A DNA stretch of 64,000 nucleotides from Thamnaconus septentrionalis (Eukaryota; Chordata; Actinopteri; Tetraodontiformes; Monacanthidae), in assembly GCA_009823395.1 (NCBI GenBank), contig CM020509.1:9914001-9978000 (forward strand), in the 5' to 3' direction. The notes below the pieces were generated by a model. It saw only the letters and a program-made list of their open reading frames with translations, did not search any database and was not told the DNA's origin. This document shows, in pieces, positions 50,827 to 61,614 of this stretch; within the stretch, counting starts at the first letter, position 1, and every line of letters starts with the position of its first letter. The position numbers and the translations under genes were made by a program.

Positions 50827-53800
50827 GATCTATCAACATGGTTTTCAATCAGACTGTATTACACTAATGGTCACATACTATACATCACCATCATCAACAA
50901 TGTTTTCTATGTGTTGATGAATGGCATCAGAAATGAAAAAAGTCCATAATTTAGTTCTTTAATTCTTTGTTTACTTGGTATTTTAGAAAGTGGATGCTCA
51001 AATGACCAGTTCTGGAAATCAGCCCCCTGTGATGTCACAAAGAGCATGATATCTCCCAAAGGTTAGTAATACACAACACCCCCTCAAAGTGTTTGCTCCA
51101 CCTTCGACCCACTTTGTTTTTGTCCTCTTTCAAACACTTGGCAGGTTCAATAACATCTCATAACTGAGGGTTTTTGCAGGAGGATGTAAACAGAGGGCTA
51201 AATATGCCCTGATGATTTTTATGGGAATTACACCTGCGTGATATTGAAAATATGGGCGGTGCTATTTTCTTTTGGCAGAGTGCAGGATCAATGGAGGAGC
51301 GCTGGGGAGTAGCTGCAGGTCAGCTGTGCTCTGAATACAAGTGCTGGACTTTTGGTGCAGTGCAGAAACAGAGACGGGGAGATTAAGACGGGAACGAGTG
51401 GAGGACGTCGTACCGAGGGATGAGGGTGAGATATGTAAACACTTTGGACAGAGCTTCCTCCGGAATGTCACTGAAAGCCGAGCACTCTGGGAGGGTGACG
51501 ATGACGCTGGAGTCTTCGCCACGGCCTCCTTGGGGAAGAAAAGGTTCATAGTGCAATTACAAAGAAAACAAACACACAAATAAGCAAATACCCTGAAATA
51601 TATTCCAATAGGTTGCTGAGGACTCACCTGAGAGGTAAGCCACCTGTTTCTCTATATAGCCTCCCACTTCCTTCATGCTCAGAGGGTTGGTGACCTCTGA
51701 AGACAAATTAACAAAATAAACTCAACAAAGTTGTATTACTGTCACTGAGGCATATGACAAAGTCTAGCTAAGTGAGTGAAGAAGACAGTCTGAGCTCTGG
51801 CAGACGGAGATTCAGTCTTGCAAGAGGAACAACAGCAGTGGTCGAAACAGCATTCGCAACAGAATGTTCAACACAGACAAGGTTTGACAAAGTTTTAATC
51901 CCATTGAATGCACATGAGAGTGTAATGAGAAGATAAATATGCCAGTCCCTCCCCTTCAGTGTCTTCTTCCTTTCCCAAGGTGAGATAAGAGAAGGATGCC
52001 ACAAGAGGATGTAGCCCTCACAAGCACTGAACGCCTCTTCCCATGAAAGAAACAGACATGAGACACTTAATACACACACATATATATATATATACACACA
52101 TGGACTCACACGGTCGCCATTGCGCAAGTTCACAGAGGAAAACCTGAAATTTTCTTAAAAGAAAGAGAAAACATGAGAAATATTTTTTTCCACTAGACAA
52201 TTGGCTTCTTAGATCAATATCTTGAGGACAGACGACAAAATTGTACTTTAGAAGACAGCATTGAGGACAGTGTGGAGTAAAAGTGAGCAAACCCCATTTT
52301 TTTACTGTCTCCAAAAGCTGCATAACAATTGTTAAAAACCTTTTAACTGCTGCCATTAAAAAGGTTTCAACTCGGTTTGTTTTACTTCAGGGTTTCAACT
52401 CTCGGCTTTGACATGAACGTGTTTACAGTAGGAGTCAACCACGATCACATCCGTCTGCTTTAATCTGAAAATAGCTTATCAGAGGTGCTCAGCAGTGGGT
52501 GCCTTGTAAATCCTGGATGTAGTGCAAGTAAGACAAGGGCATCATTAAAATGCATGAGGTCAGTTACTTATGGGTGTCTTCACTGACCATCAGGTTGCTG
52601 GCAGAAGTCCCAGTCTCAAATATAGTAGTAGCCAATGTTGTGTGTGTGTGTGTCCCTTTATCTCTGAACTCAGATTTCCCAAGTTCATGACTTCTGTGTC
52701 ACAAGAGAACATTTCAGGTGTGACAGTCAAAGGAAATAGGACAACATCGATCAAAATAATAATATAATATGAATTTCTTTTTCTTTTCTTTTTTTAAATC
52801 TCCCCAAATTTGGGAACATTCCAGTGGATCTTGCCATCAGTCTGGTTCGCAAGCCTAAAACTGTTGGTATAATTTCCTGATATCTGATCGTTTCCCTGCA
52901 TATAATGGCTTACAAAAAAATAGATGGAGGAAGTAGATGGCAGAGGATGAAAGATACAAAGTGACAGGCGTCAAAAGTGGAGTAGGAGGTGTCATTTTCC
53001 AATTCATCCACCGGGGGAACCGTGTCTTTCCTGGAGCGAAGAGCGTGACTGCTGGCTGCTGAATATTTGATGTGTGACTGTAACAGAGAGGAGCCGGAGC
53101 AGGACCAGACTGTGGAGCGGCTGCACGCAGGCTTACTGTTACCGTCACGCAGGAATAGTTATGCAAGCATCTATAGCCTGAGCTACCGGAGCTGCAGGAA
53201 GCGGACACAGGTATAGTTTGAAACTCTCCTTATTGGGGACAACGCCAAGGTCATGACGATCATGTGTGTTGAGGAAAATCTGAGGGGTTTATTTTGGGTC
53301 TCAAGTAATAAAAGTTGTTTTTGACTGGGGACACACAACCTTAGCGCAACACACAACAGCGGTTAGGGCTCAGACTAAATACTGTCTGAGCTAAAAGTTG
53401 CGGCGCTATTAGAAACATTACGGCTTGTGGTGAAACTGTAGCCTCCTTTCATTCACCCTGCGTGAACCAGCTATGACTCAGATTAATCCTGCAGCAAGAT
53501 AAGATGTCCAACAGTCTTTCAGCACCTCCAGCACCAAGTTCACAAGTCATTAAAAAAAGATGAAAGGAAATGCAGAGGTGACCGTTCCAGGTGGCGAGCA
53601 AGATAGCATATGTTTTTTTTCTCTCTTTTTCTATCTCTCTCTCTCTCACACGCACACACACACACGCACACACACACACCAAGGAAAAAGGAATGTTTGC
53701 CAGTGTGGATGAACATGGAGATTTACTAGCAGACCAAACAGTCGTAGACTCAAACCAATCCGAAGGAAAGGAGCTTATCTGTGTTGTCCAAACAATCCGA

Positions 53801-56059
53801 ACCACGTGGACGGAATTCATTACACACGGGAACGACTCCTATAAAACTTGCACGGCCTGTATACAACTCGGCAGCGTACGGCACGGAAAATCTCCCGGGG
53901 GAACCTTCAGTGACAATTCTGATGGGCTGCAGTGGCAATGGAAACCAAAAGGGTTCCATCCCTCCGTCGTTGTTTCGACATGAATATCTCCATAGACGTT
54001 GGTGTCACAGGGATTCCTGTTGTAAGGAAGCATTTCTGAAAACGCCACCGCAGGATCATTCATGGCATCGTGCCACACTGCACTCCATAAACCGAAGTCA
54101 ATCCTGATGAATCACACACACACACAACGGCAGCAAACAGCAGCTGCTTTCTGTTTGCAGAGTGGCCACCACCAGCAGCAGCGGTATATTTGTATTCATA
54201 TGCATTCTGATTTTACACAGGCCCAACCAAATAAGCAAACCAATGTAATCCCAGACACACAGAGAGAACCCCTCGTGCACATGCAAACATTTTCACAGCA
54301 CACACACACAGGCCTGCGCTCATTCTGTTTTTAGGTCATGAGATATTTTGCAAAACAAAAGCTTTGACTGCTGAGGGGATTAGAGTGTGGGCTGCAAGCC
54401 TTCTGATGGGAAACTGAGTGGTGAGCGCGCCGGGGGAACATGGAAACTAGATTGGTTTGAGATCACGAAAGGCCGAGATGACAAACTGAGACAACAGCAT
54501 CACAAGGGGTCGGTTCAACATTCCAACAAATTCTCCTATTGCCTTCAGGAGATTTTCTCGCTTCAGTGTTGCCATGTACCATATTAGCTTTTGATGGTTA
54601 ATGATCGAACATTGATTAAATTCTACAACAGAAAATTGTTCAGGAGAAAATTCATGTTTCAAGAATTCTGGATAACCAAAATGTTCACTTATCAGTTGAA
54701 CTATAGCCGAGCACAGAGCTGCAAGAGAGATGCAAGCCAGGAGGTCAATGTGACTGTGCTAGCATTTAGCCTGTGTGTAACCTGTGTGTAAACAGCAGTA
54801 TTAATCATGACGAAATAAAAGCACCACAAAAAAAGAAAAATCTGATGTAATGTTTTTGCAGAGCTGAGCTCAGTTATGAATTATGAACACTAACTGGAGA
54901 CTGAAGTGTCTAAATATGTCCTTCCTTCACTGACTCTTATGGAGCGTCCTAGTCCAAATGATAGCCTCCACCATAGAATTTCATATGTAATACATGTTTA
55001 CAGTACACAGGGTTTAAGTGATAAGCGGCTATAAAGACTATAAAGGCATTGCATGTTGTCCTAAAGATAAGGCAGCACTTTTCCACCGCCAGGAATAATA
55101 ATGACGGGGTTTTCATTACACACTTGTGTGAGCTGTTCAGGCCACACCCACAGGAAAAATGTCTCAGGTTTCACACGGTGAACAGCTCAGACGAGCGGCC
55201 CGGCCCGACCTGGTCTCCGTTACCTGGAGCGCCTGGTCCAGGCATGACGAAGCCACAGGAGACATTGAAGAACCAAGACGCATTAATTAAACACTAACCG
55301 ATGCTGCTAATCTCTCAGCCTCTGCAAGTGGCTGATGGCACCACAGCGCCTCCCTGCCTGTCATCGGACCACTCGCACACTGATAATAACACCATCACAG
55401 ACTGTTATTAGCTATAGAACTGGTCATCAATCCTGCAGAGACCAGTGGTTAGGACATTTTTTTTTAGAACTGCCGCTTTAGGGTAAACAGATGACAGTGA
55501 ATGCATAATAATACATATGATGCTCTAAAGAATAAAGGTTGGATTCACTTTCTGCACATCTTTGCCTCTTAACTCTGCGCTTCCCTCTCTCCCACCTACA
55601 TCCAGCACTGCTCTACTCCTTCATATTCAGACTGAGAATCATCACTATAGATAAAAAAAAAAAACTCTAATATCCATCTGTGACGGCTTACAACAGCTGA
55701 TATAATCCCCCACGGCGGCTCCCACTAGCGAGGCAAATCAGCAGGAAATGGCACATCAGCCTGCTGCTGCTGCTGCTGCTGCTGAAGCTTCAACCGGGTT
55801 GTGTTTCTCACTCAGCGGACATCATAAAAACTGCTAATCAAACTTGTGTCTACTTCCTGTCTCTCCCGTGTGCAGACTAGAGGATTGAAACTGGTACCCA
55901 GAGGTGGAGCAAGGCCCCGTCAGCATCACAAGTGGCGTACTCACGCTGCAGCGTGCTCTCCAGCTGGGAGCCGGCCTGCAGGAGGCAGCGGTAGCTCTCC
56001 ATCTCCCTCTCGGACTGCTGATGCGGCTCGCTGTCCTCCTGCAGCGAGGCCGGGCCCAT
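37724..56059 (-). CDS. mcf2: mcf2 (DBL-type Rho guanine nucleotide exchange factor), 30 coding exons
   Basis: Cytoplasmic exchange factor; the DH-PH core loads GTP on Rho-family GTPases. Exons in coding order end at the SH3 exons and agree in phase throughout, giving about 1113 residues if one missing base in exon 26 is counted. Order: Sec14-like domain, spectrin-type helices, linker, DH, PH, Ser-rich linker, SH3. FSQEDFMLKMPV and the DH segments are nearer human MCF2 than MCF2L, and the neighbours f9 and atp11c agree. Human MCF2 lacks the SH3 seen here, while MCF2L has one. All introns are GT-AG except one GC-AG after exon 17. The first exon and the join of exon 1 to exon 2 are the least certain. 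Confidence 0.9.
38393..38510. repeat. ATATT/ACATT pentanucleotide repeat
   Basis: About 23 degenerate five-base units (atatt, acatt, gcatt) in the mcf2 intron between exons 27 and 28. It starts right after a block shared with the relic duplication, where the repeat is absent, so it probably grew after the duplication. Confidence 0.8.
39107..39206 (-). CDS. mcf2: mcf2 exon 26: Ser-rich linker, one base short
   Basis: Reads KQQRASVSSEDT, then needs one extra base to continue as SGRSSPDPQSHSQRSRHNRR before the donor gtgagtcac. Its length is 100 bases, whereas phase 2 in and 1 out needs 101. The relic copy at 30903-30975 has cgactccgtg where this exon has cgacccgtg (about 39165-39173), so a base was lost here. 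Taken literally, the shifted frame stays open through exons 27 and 28 and stops early in exon 29, losing the SH3 domain. Confidence 0.85.
39441..39777. mobile_element. MITE-like element with terminal inverted repeats, copy 2
   Basis: Ends are ttaaaagccccatattgcac and, read backward from the right, aaaggtctcatatgcaaaag. The internal 'tatgacatcaca' block matches the element near 23.8 kb. It lies in the mcf2 intron between exons 25 and 26. Confidence 0.6.
40465..40821 (-). CDS. mcf2: mcf2 exons 24-25: end of PH and start of C-terminal linker
   Basis: Exon 24 (40743-40821) reads APTVEVKMAWLSELRRILTN then QQKLLR, the C-terminal PH helix with its conserved Trp. Exon 25 (40465-40528) reads DEVYQHGQMIGHVSPPQTLT then ER, phase 1-2. 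Exon 25 has no close counterpart in what is known of the human protein, but its splice sites and phases fit both neighbours. Confidence 0.88.
41080..42243 (-). CDS. mcf2: mcf2 exons 22-23: PH domain
   Basis: Exon 22 (42022-42243) reads GDICELGRVLMQGSFSVWLS, then HKRG, ELARFKPMQRHLFLYERALL, LCKRREE and PSYSFKHCLK. Exon 23 (41080-41172) reads MTAVGITENVKGDVKKFEIW then YSGREEVYVVQ. Human MCF2 has LARFKPMQRHLFLYEKAIVF and KFEIWYGEKEEVYIVQ. Both exons are phase 0-0. The PH domain follows DH directly, as in all Dbl-family factors. Confidence 0.97.
42338..44114 (-). CDS. mcf2: mcf2 exons 16-21: DH (RhoGEF) catalytic domain
   Basis: Exons 44048-44114, 43847-43962, 43467-43536, 43280-43372, 42864-42956 and 42338-42463. 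Blocks in order: VMRELIETERIYVEELLSIL (conserved region 1), GYRAEMDNPALSGLLPLILR, SKRDILFGNMPEIYNFH, LECPERVGACFLKR, YCQNKPRSEALWRQF, LGLDSYLLKPVQRLTKYQLL (conserved region 3), and LLKSVNDSMHQIAITGY. The TER near the start and the KPVQRLTKYQLLLK helix are the signatures that contact the GTPase. The intron after 43847 uses a GC donor (ag-gcaagc). Confidence 0.97.
44131..44192. repeat. Compound CACG and CA microsatellite in an mcf2 intron
   Basis: A CACG/GCA run passes into a pure CA run, starting 17 bases from the acceptor of mcf2 exon 16 (44114). On the gene strand it reads as TG/TGCG and occupies most of a 224-base intron. Confidence 0.9.
44339..45934 (-). CDS. mcf2: mcf2 exons 13-15: linker before DH
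   Basis: Exon 13 (45763-45934) ends the helical region with NRQSCLRKLADKHVRPVQLV then APRPENPPRSKSPLFSPKH, matching human NLADKHVRPIQFV. Exon 14 (44602-44678) reads DSLKFTFDLSLPGKRASRKS then PNPKK. Exon 15 (44339-44424) reads IEVIHDYQESRSCVSYGVEG then EDSPDQLKR. Phases run 0-1, 1-0 and 0-2. The basic Ser-rich linker is a likely phosphorylation region; this is inference. Confidence 0.92.
46633..47765 (-). CDS. mcf2: mcf2 exons 8-12: spectrin-type helical region
   Basis: Exons 47650-47765, 47447-47561, 47171-47290, 46890-47081 and 46633-46824. Recognisable blocks are RDMESAFDGFFEKHRLKLHQ, QIIVLHGHQLSAAHHYA, QRCNELRHFCD, WCDDGAYLLANQLVDK and LQSKEEAQAALREIERFLE. They are long amphipathic helices of spectrin-repeat type, which in human proto-Dbl sit between Sec14 and DH and whose loss activates the oncoprotein. 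Exons 11 and 12 are both exactly 192 bases. Confidence 0.95.
47899..49147 (-). CDS. mcf2: mcf2 exons 5-7: second half of Sec14-like domain and start of helical region
   Basis: Exon 5 (49028-49147) reads ASFPGNLHLVLVLRPTSFFH then RTVTDIGFRFSQEDFMLKMP. Exon 6 (48146-48262) reads VVMLSSVTDLLRYIDENQLT and on to GGTLDYCHSDWIVLRT. Exon 7 (47899-48048) reads AIESFAVTVKDIAQMLQSFG then TELAEAELPDEG. All three are phase 0-0 and align without gaps to human MCF2 (ASFPGNLHLVLVLRPTSFLQ, VMLSSVSDLL, MLQSFGTELAETELPDD). Confidence 0.96.
48350..48610. repeat. TA/CA-rich low-complexity stretch in mcf2 intron 5
   Basis: Interrupted TATA, TATG and CATA runs. Open frames across it (YIYIY-type peptides) are translation artefacts. 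Confidence 0.8.
49850..50480 (-). promoter_or_regulatory. GC-rich internal promoter region of mcf2
   Basis: A GC- and CpG-rich island inside an otherwise AT-rich intron, centred on the alternative first exon, with CCT/CTG-type repeats near 50250-50290 and 50405-50430. Promoter function is inferred from composition and the exon it contains. Confidence 0.5.
50077..50142 (-). CDS. mcf2: mcf2 alternative first exon (short Sec14 isoform), predicted
   Basis: An ATG opens a 22-codon frame, MSSDPVADRSHRRGLPKIQR then SP, ending in phase 0 before gtacgagt. Exon 5 (ASFPGN...) starts in phase 0, so it joins directly and skips exons 1-4. Human MCF2 has the same arrangement: a short basic leader (MAEANPRRGK...) precedes AASFPGNLHL. 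It lies in a CpG-rich stretch that would serve as an internal promoter. Confidence 0.72.
50661..51696 (-). CDS. mcf2: mcf2 exons 2-4: first half of Sec14-like domain
   Basis: Exon 2 (51628-51696) reads VTNPLSMKEVGGYIEKQVAY then LSG. Exon 3 (51414-51528) reads GRGEDSSVIVTLPECSAFSD and on to KVFTYLTLIP. Exon 4 (50661-50751) reads ARQPGVKFIIILDRRLDTWA then SIKTALARIA. These match the order of LSGGRGQDGSPVITFP, MTYLTSIP and FILVIDRRRDKW in MCF2L-type Sec14 domains. Exons 2-4 have phases 1-1, 1-2 and 2-0. The domain binds phosphoinositides and restrains the DH-PH core in this family. Exon 4's acceptor is preceded by a long GATA microsatellite. Confidence 0.9.
50758..50826. repeat. GATA microsatellite abutting an mcf2 splice acceptor
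   Basis: About 17 uninterrupted GATA units. On the gene strand this is a TATC run ending seven bases before exon 4 (ctatctaccgcag), so it fills the place of the polypyrimidine tract and probably the branch site. Confidence 0.95.
51697..55944. other. Long first intron of mcf2
   Basis: No supported exon between mcf2 exons 2 and 1. It contains CT/CA repeats near 53633-53680, several AC runs, a TA run near 52078-52095 and AT-rich unique sequence. An open frame on the minus strand at 52855-53208 has no recognisable domain and no convincing splice sites. Confidence 0.6.
55945..56059 (-). CDS. mcf2: mcf2 exon 1 (long isoform start), predicted
   Basis: Open frame MGPASLQEDSEPHQQSEREM and on to LESTLQ, then a strong donor gtgagtac in phase 1, which fits exon 2. 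It lies just before a CT-rich, promoter-like stretch. The residues themselves are not clearly conserved, so the call rests on position, donor and phase. A further exon between this and exon 2, or a different start, remains possible. Confidence 0.55.
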
Positions 56060-57240
56060 TCCCCCCCGCCGACGCTTCCACTACAGGATCAAGGCTGATG
56101 GAGACAGCATCAAAAATACAGAAAAAGAAAAACTAAAAAAAATAAAAAGCTGCAGCCCCGGACGTCACATCCTCCCTGGGAGTCGTCACTGAGTTCTTGC
56201 AGTCTCAGATCCAGGACAGTGACACCCGTCCACCCCCACCACCGCACCTCTGCAAGTCCCTGTATATCCAGACGGGACGGTTGGATCCTCCTGACCTTGA
56301 GCTGCATACGGCAACCTTCACCAGCGGTAGATGAGATCACGGTTTGCTGCACTGCTGCCGGAGTGTATGATGCAGCGTCGCGGACCGTCCTGCCCTCAGC
56401 AGCTACTTGAAAACAAACTGGGCTCCATCTGGCCACTGCTGTCTGCCTGCCTCTGCTCCGCTCCTCCCCCCCTCCCCTCCTCTCTTGTTTTTTTTTTTTT
56501 TTTTGCACTCCGAGCTTTAATGCGTCAGCTCTGCTCGAGTCGGCCGCTGTGCTGACACACAGCCAGCTCACTCACAACTTTTTTCCCCCTCCTCTTCCTG
56601 TCACACTCAACCCGTCTCCACTTCTGCCTCGACTTTGCCGCTGACTCGGAGCAAACAGTGGGCCGGATTGTCCGGCTGCCACGCTGATGTCCCCACTTTT
56701 CCCGCAGCTGTAACATACAGTGATGTGCCTGAGAATGGCTCCATTGTCGGCCGGGGAAGAAAAAAGAAACTCTACGGCTCCCTCTGCCAACAAGTGCAGC
56801 CCATAATGCACAATAATGACATTCATACAACAGAACAAAATAACACAAGGGGTGTCATTGTGTATACACAGATACGGACTGCGCTCTCCGTTTCAGGTCG
56901 GGTCAACGCTACGGACGGGTCAGCGCTGAGCCTAATCAAATGATATGCGTTGGTGGATGTTTGTAGGCAACCTTTTTATCAGTTTCTTTTTCTTGTAAGA
57001 GTTTGACAAAAGGCCACACAAGGAGCAAAGCGAGTGCAGCAGCGCTATGCAGCCACTCAGCTGATCCAGCTTAGCCTCTCAGCCATCTCATTAACTGCAC
57101 AGCATCTGCTTAGTGTGGTCACACACGCACACATATACACACCACATCCGCCAACACATGGACACACATTCCTAGGTCAAACTGCGCACGCACGCACGCA
57201 CACACATCGATAGTAGTGAAAAGAACAAGCAAAAAGATCA
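56060..57240. promoter_or_regulatory. Intergenic stretch upstream of mcf2, downstream of atp11c
   Basis: About 1.2 kb between the mcf2 start and the probable atp11c 3' end, both on the minus strand. The part next to mcf2 (56060-56750) is GC- and CT-rich with a poly-T near 56488-56505, suitable for a promoter and 5' UTR. No start site can be fixed. Confidence 0.45.
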
Positions 57241-59944
57241 ATTTTCTTTAAAACAATGATCCTTTATTACAGAAAATCTTTTTTTTTTTTTAATATACTA
57301 GTTTTTAAAGAGGTACATTCAGCTTGGAGGTTTGGAGTGTTGACGTTGGAGACCCCAGAAGGGATGGAGGTGACATGATGCCCCCCGGTGGACGGGGGCA
57401 GCATCCACCTCCACAGGGCCTCTCGTGCTTTTTCCTTTTTTTTTCTTTTTTTTGACATTTTCTTACAAAAAGATGTTGGAAAAAAGGTTGCATTAAAAAT
57501 ACAATCCATTCTTTTATACTTTTTGTTTTAGTCAGGCAAAATCATTGGTCTTAAAAGATTTCTTTTTTTTGTATTCGTTCTTTTAAGCTCTGAAAATAGC
57601 ATCTGTGATTTCAATAAAAGTTATTTATTCTTAAATATATTCAACAAAGCAGGCAGCCCCTCTCGGCGTGTCTTCGTGCACAAAATGTCTCCGGCGGTTG
57701 TGCGTTATGGAGGTCGACAAATGTCAATGAGGATAGGACAGATAGAACTTCCTGTCTGTGTTTGGAATTGAAAAGGAAACGAACAAACAGGTGCTTTAAA
57801 AAGGCCTCATTTCCCACATTTGCTGTCATTTGAGTCTCATTCGATCTTCACTTTGAATCACAACATAAAAATCAACAGTATTAATTAACCATCCGTTTTA
57901 AGCGAGCGAAGAAATAAACCGTTTTATTGGAGCGGCTCTGGCCTGGAGGATTATATTCTGGAGTGCACCTGTCGGGAGGGCTGCCTGCCTGCATGCCTTT
58001 GTGTTTGACAATCAGATGGGACTGGCACGGACTCACTCTGGGCCTGTGGTTACAGAACTCAACTGGAACACAGCTGACCACCTTCCACAGTATAAAAAAA
58101 AATGTCATAAAAGTAGAACAGCTGTGAATAAAAGTACACTTAAGAATAAATATAGTGGAAACAGTATGCGAGTGAACACGAACAACAAAGAAAACTCTTG
58201 AAAACAGTATCTTAAAGGTGTATGAAAGGTGTTTATATGGAATGTATGAAGCACTGAAAGTTTTTGAGGTCCAGTTTGTGGGATTTGGGGAGAGTCCTTG
58301 TCGGGGTCACAATTTGAGAAGCTGCTGCATCTCAAGAGTCTTGTTACTGCAGAAGAGAATTGAAGTGATCCAAAGCTGTCGAGCTTTTTTGAGGCTTCAA
58401 ACCGCTAAATCCAACAAAGAGGACCTTTAAAAGGACGGAACACGAGGCCGAGCTGCCCGCTCTGTCACTGTGACAGTCGGGTTAAAAAGCGCAGAGGGAA
58501 GCTGACGGGAGCTCGGAGCCTCGCGGCGCCCCCTGCTGGCCTGGAGCTGGCGAGAACGACCAGGCTTTAGTGCATGTGCGCATTCGTGTGTACAGGCAAT
58601 TATTATGTGTGTGTGACGCGCGAGCGTGCATGTGCGTGCGCGCACAACTGCCCCCCCGCCCCCCATCCCTCCCACCCCTGGTGACCCACCCGCCCAGCGT
58701 GGTAAAGAAAACCAGTTTTCTCGATAGTGCAGGAAATGTCTGAGTGAAACTACGTCAACTAAAAAGGTTCAAGTAATCCTGGTTTTCGTGGCACGCAGGC
58801 GTTTCTCCCAAACTGACTGCGGCGGCGCTCGTGGCGCTCATGCACACCAACCGACTCGCCACTTTTAAGGTCACGGTCGTGTGGACAGAACACAATGGCA
58901 ATATTCTCATCTCTCATCTGTTTTTGGCTTTGAGCGGTTACATCTCCAAGTTATATACAGTACAGCACATATATTAGTTTCTCTCTGGTCGGTGGGACAC
59001 TTATATTATCTCTGAGGGTTGGAAGGTTTGGCCGGCGCCTCGGAAAACGATGCCGCGCCGCACCGGGAACCTTTAGAATCTCTAATCTACCGCTCAATCT
59101 CACAGCCACGCACGCCTTTTTTTCTTTTTTTTCTTTTTGGATTCAAGGGAAACTTGTTGAGCTGCAACGAGACCCTAGTGTACCACCTGGCACACAAAGC
59201 AAAAATTAAAAAAAAAAGAAAAACATAAAAAAACAATCATCATCTACAACCCTGAAATCAGTTCAAACAGTCTGTGTTGCTGCTCTGAGCAGAACTACTA
59301 AAAAAAAAAAAAAACAATCAAATCTTAAATAATTTGGACCCTGTGGGTGAGAGTACTTCCTGAAACACGAGATTCTGAGGAATAACCTTTCGATGCGTCT
59401 TTGAAGGAGAATAATCTTTAGCCGCCGGACCCCGTGAAAAACAATGCAGTGATTGAAACGTCAGCCGAGTGAGGCGTTCCTCTTCTCTTTGTTTTTTGTT
59501 TTTTTTCTCAAGCCTTCTTCTTTCATGCAAGTGAATCGTCATCGGGGTGAATATCGCGACCGCTCGTTAAAACACAGCAGCCGGGTGGCGCTACGGACAA
59601 GGCAGCCGTGTATGCATTCATTTCGTAAGCTGGTATTTGTCTTAAAGAGGGAAGGGAGAGGGAGAGGAGTCATGCCTGTCATCTGAGTAGATATCTTCTT
59701 GGAAGGTTGTGCAGGGCGCTGCTCTGCAGGCATGCTGGGGAGGTTTTCGGGCGGGGGTGATATATTTTTTCTTTTCATCTCTTTTCACTCTTCTGTCCTT
59801 CTCATCTTTCCGCTCCTCTTCTCGAGGAACCTGCAGGACCGCAGATCGCTCTGGCGTGTCGGGCCGCCGCTTCCTGATGGCGCCGCCGTTTGTGCAAATT
59901 CCCCCCCGCTGGCTCTCACTCGCCCTCCCTCAGGTGCTTGTAGG
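57241..59944 (-). other. Probable 3' UTR of atp11c
   Basis: No coding signal on either strand. Minus-strand AATAAA signals occur at about 57263-57268 and 57624-57629, and the sequence is T- or A-rich with few repeats, as in long vertebrate 3' UTRs. If the acceptor near 59996 is used, one long last exon would cover this stretch. This is inferred from strand, signals and the lack of other genes. Confidence 0.45.
57263..57268 (-). terminator. Candidate atp11c polyadenylation signal
   Basis: AATAAA on the minus strand (tttatt here), the last such signal before the mcf2 promoter region. Confidence 0.4.
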
Positions 59945-59995
59945 ACAGCGGCATCACTGGGGCGACCTGCGGAAAGGGAGCACACGCACACTTGA
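59945..59995 (-). CDS. Possible alternative last coding exon of atp11c
   Basis: After a strong acceptor (gtgctccctttccgcag) the phase-0 frame reads VAPVMPLSYKHLREGE and stops. Vertebrate ATP11C genes make isoforms with different C-terminal tails, so a second terminal exon is plausible. If reached from the micro-exon at 60251, the frame would instead read RSPQ and stop. Transcript data are needed to choose. Confidence 0.35.
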
Positions 59996-60250
59996 CGCTG
60001 GGGTGGCTTGCGGCGAGAGCGCAGGAGAGCATGCGATGGGCTTCGACACAATCAAAGAAAATCATCAACACGAGATGTGCACTGATTGGACACAAACTGA
60101 TCAATGGGATGACACACGTCCCGCCACCAGATGCAAGCGACATTAGTAAAGCAAGGGTTCCCTGATTTCATCCCAGTCTACTAATCTGGTGAGGCTCAGA
60201 GGGGGACAAAGGAAGGAGGCACACAGTTAGGTTTGTCACACCGTCATTTA

Positions 60251-60282
60251 CCTGGACGACTGTAGCAGGCCAACCTTGGACA
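60251..60282 (-). CDS. Possible atp11c micro-exon
   Basis: A 32-base block reading LSKVGLLQSS sits between a good acceptor (ttattttcctaatag) and donor (gtaaatga). It could be an alternative tail exon of atp11c or a UTR exon. Support is splice sites and strand only. Confidence 0.25.
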
Positions 60283-60475
60283 GCTATTAGGAAAATAAAA
60301 AAGGAGGTTAAACGATGAGTTGCAAGAAGGGAAAAATATTGGTGCTATATTTCAACTTTGGTGCAGCGTCGTTGGGGAAGGGGGGACATTTAGACCAATC
60401 AAGGAGGGGAGGTGGGGCAAAAAGATGAAAATGTGGAGCAAGTTTTAAGAAATAAAAAAATTCTACTTGTAACTT

Positions 60476-60800
60476 AAACTACCAGTCAAAAGTATGGACA
60501 CACACTATGAATATAATGTCTTTTCTTTCATTCTCATGACTACTGACATTGCAGTTCCTTACTGGAGGCATCAAAACTATGTATAAACACACATGGAATT
60601 ATGTAAAATGTCAAATAACTCAAACACGTTTTATATTCAAATTTTTCAAAAGAGCCACCTTTCATAAAAAGCATATTTAGATTTATTTAAGGTCTTTTTC
60701 TTTGCTGCATAATTACATATATCTTGCTCATATATTTGATGTTTTCATTACCAATCTGCAGTGTAGAAAATTGACTGGTAGTATATAATGAACGAAGATA
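60476..60800. mobile_element. Remnant of a Tc1-like DNA transposon (solo ends)
   Basis: The left part has accagtcaaaagtatggaca, 'cattctcatgactactgaca', 'ggcatcaaaactatgtataa' and 'catggaattatgtaaaatgt', closely resembling the end of a Tc1-like family abundant in fish. The right part (about 60735-60800) has a diverged, inverted version of the end ('tgatgttttcattaccaatc'). The transposase region is missing. It lies in the intron between the last atp11c exons. Confidence 0.6.
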
Positions 60801-61614
60801 ATAATCAGCTGTAAATATCATTTTTGTTTGCAACAGCAAATTGATTTTTGTTTTTGATGAAACCAAATTAATCAACATACAGATTTTTTTTTTTTTCCTT
60901 CCATATCAAGCCACCAAAAAAGAAAAAAACGTTACGATGCTTCCAGTCATATTGTTGCCCCGCCATCCCGCTGTCAATACAGAGAGCAGCTGTGTTTGGC
61001 CTCTGGGTTTGCACATCACATGGCATCATGCAGTGAGCTCGACTCCACAACGCCTTAGTTTGTCAAAGAAGGAAGCAGACGGTCACCACCAACCAGACCA
61101 GCACAGGCCTTGCACGTGCAAAACTGGACAACAACATCCAGAACCGGACCGCCACAATGGACACAGAACAAGAATGAGACTTAAAAAAAAAAATACATTA
61201 AGCAGTTTCACACACATGAAAACTCCGGCACACTGACACGACATGCTCACACAGACGTCCCACGTCCCAAACGCAGATGTAAGAAAATCAAAGTCTAGAG
61301 GATTTGGTTTTTGGAAACACATGCAAACGGACAACATGGATTTCAGGCTTCATGGGGAGAGCTTATGTGTAAGAGAAGAAAAGGTTTGCAACATTAAGCC
61401 TGGGGCCTTAATAAGGAGGAAGTGCACCATGTGGTGGTTTGTCTACTGGTGGGTCGCGAATGGCAGCCAGTGTCAGGAACAGGAAACACTGGCGCGGTTT
61501 ATTCTGTTAAGCAGCTGCTGTCTTGGTTAAAAACTCAAGAGTTAGGGGCGTGGCTTCAGGGATGTCTAGTCTTCTGATTGGCTTAAAGAGCCTGGGCGCG
61601 GGGCTGGTACCTGT

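Noticed and set aside
56110..56571. Minus-strand open frame of 153 codons upstream of mcf2
   Set aside because: Low-complexity Lys and Gly runs, no domain and no conserved block; more likely promoter or 5' UTR.
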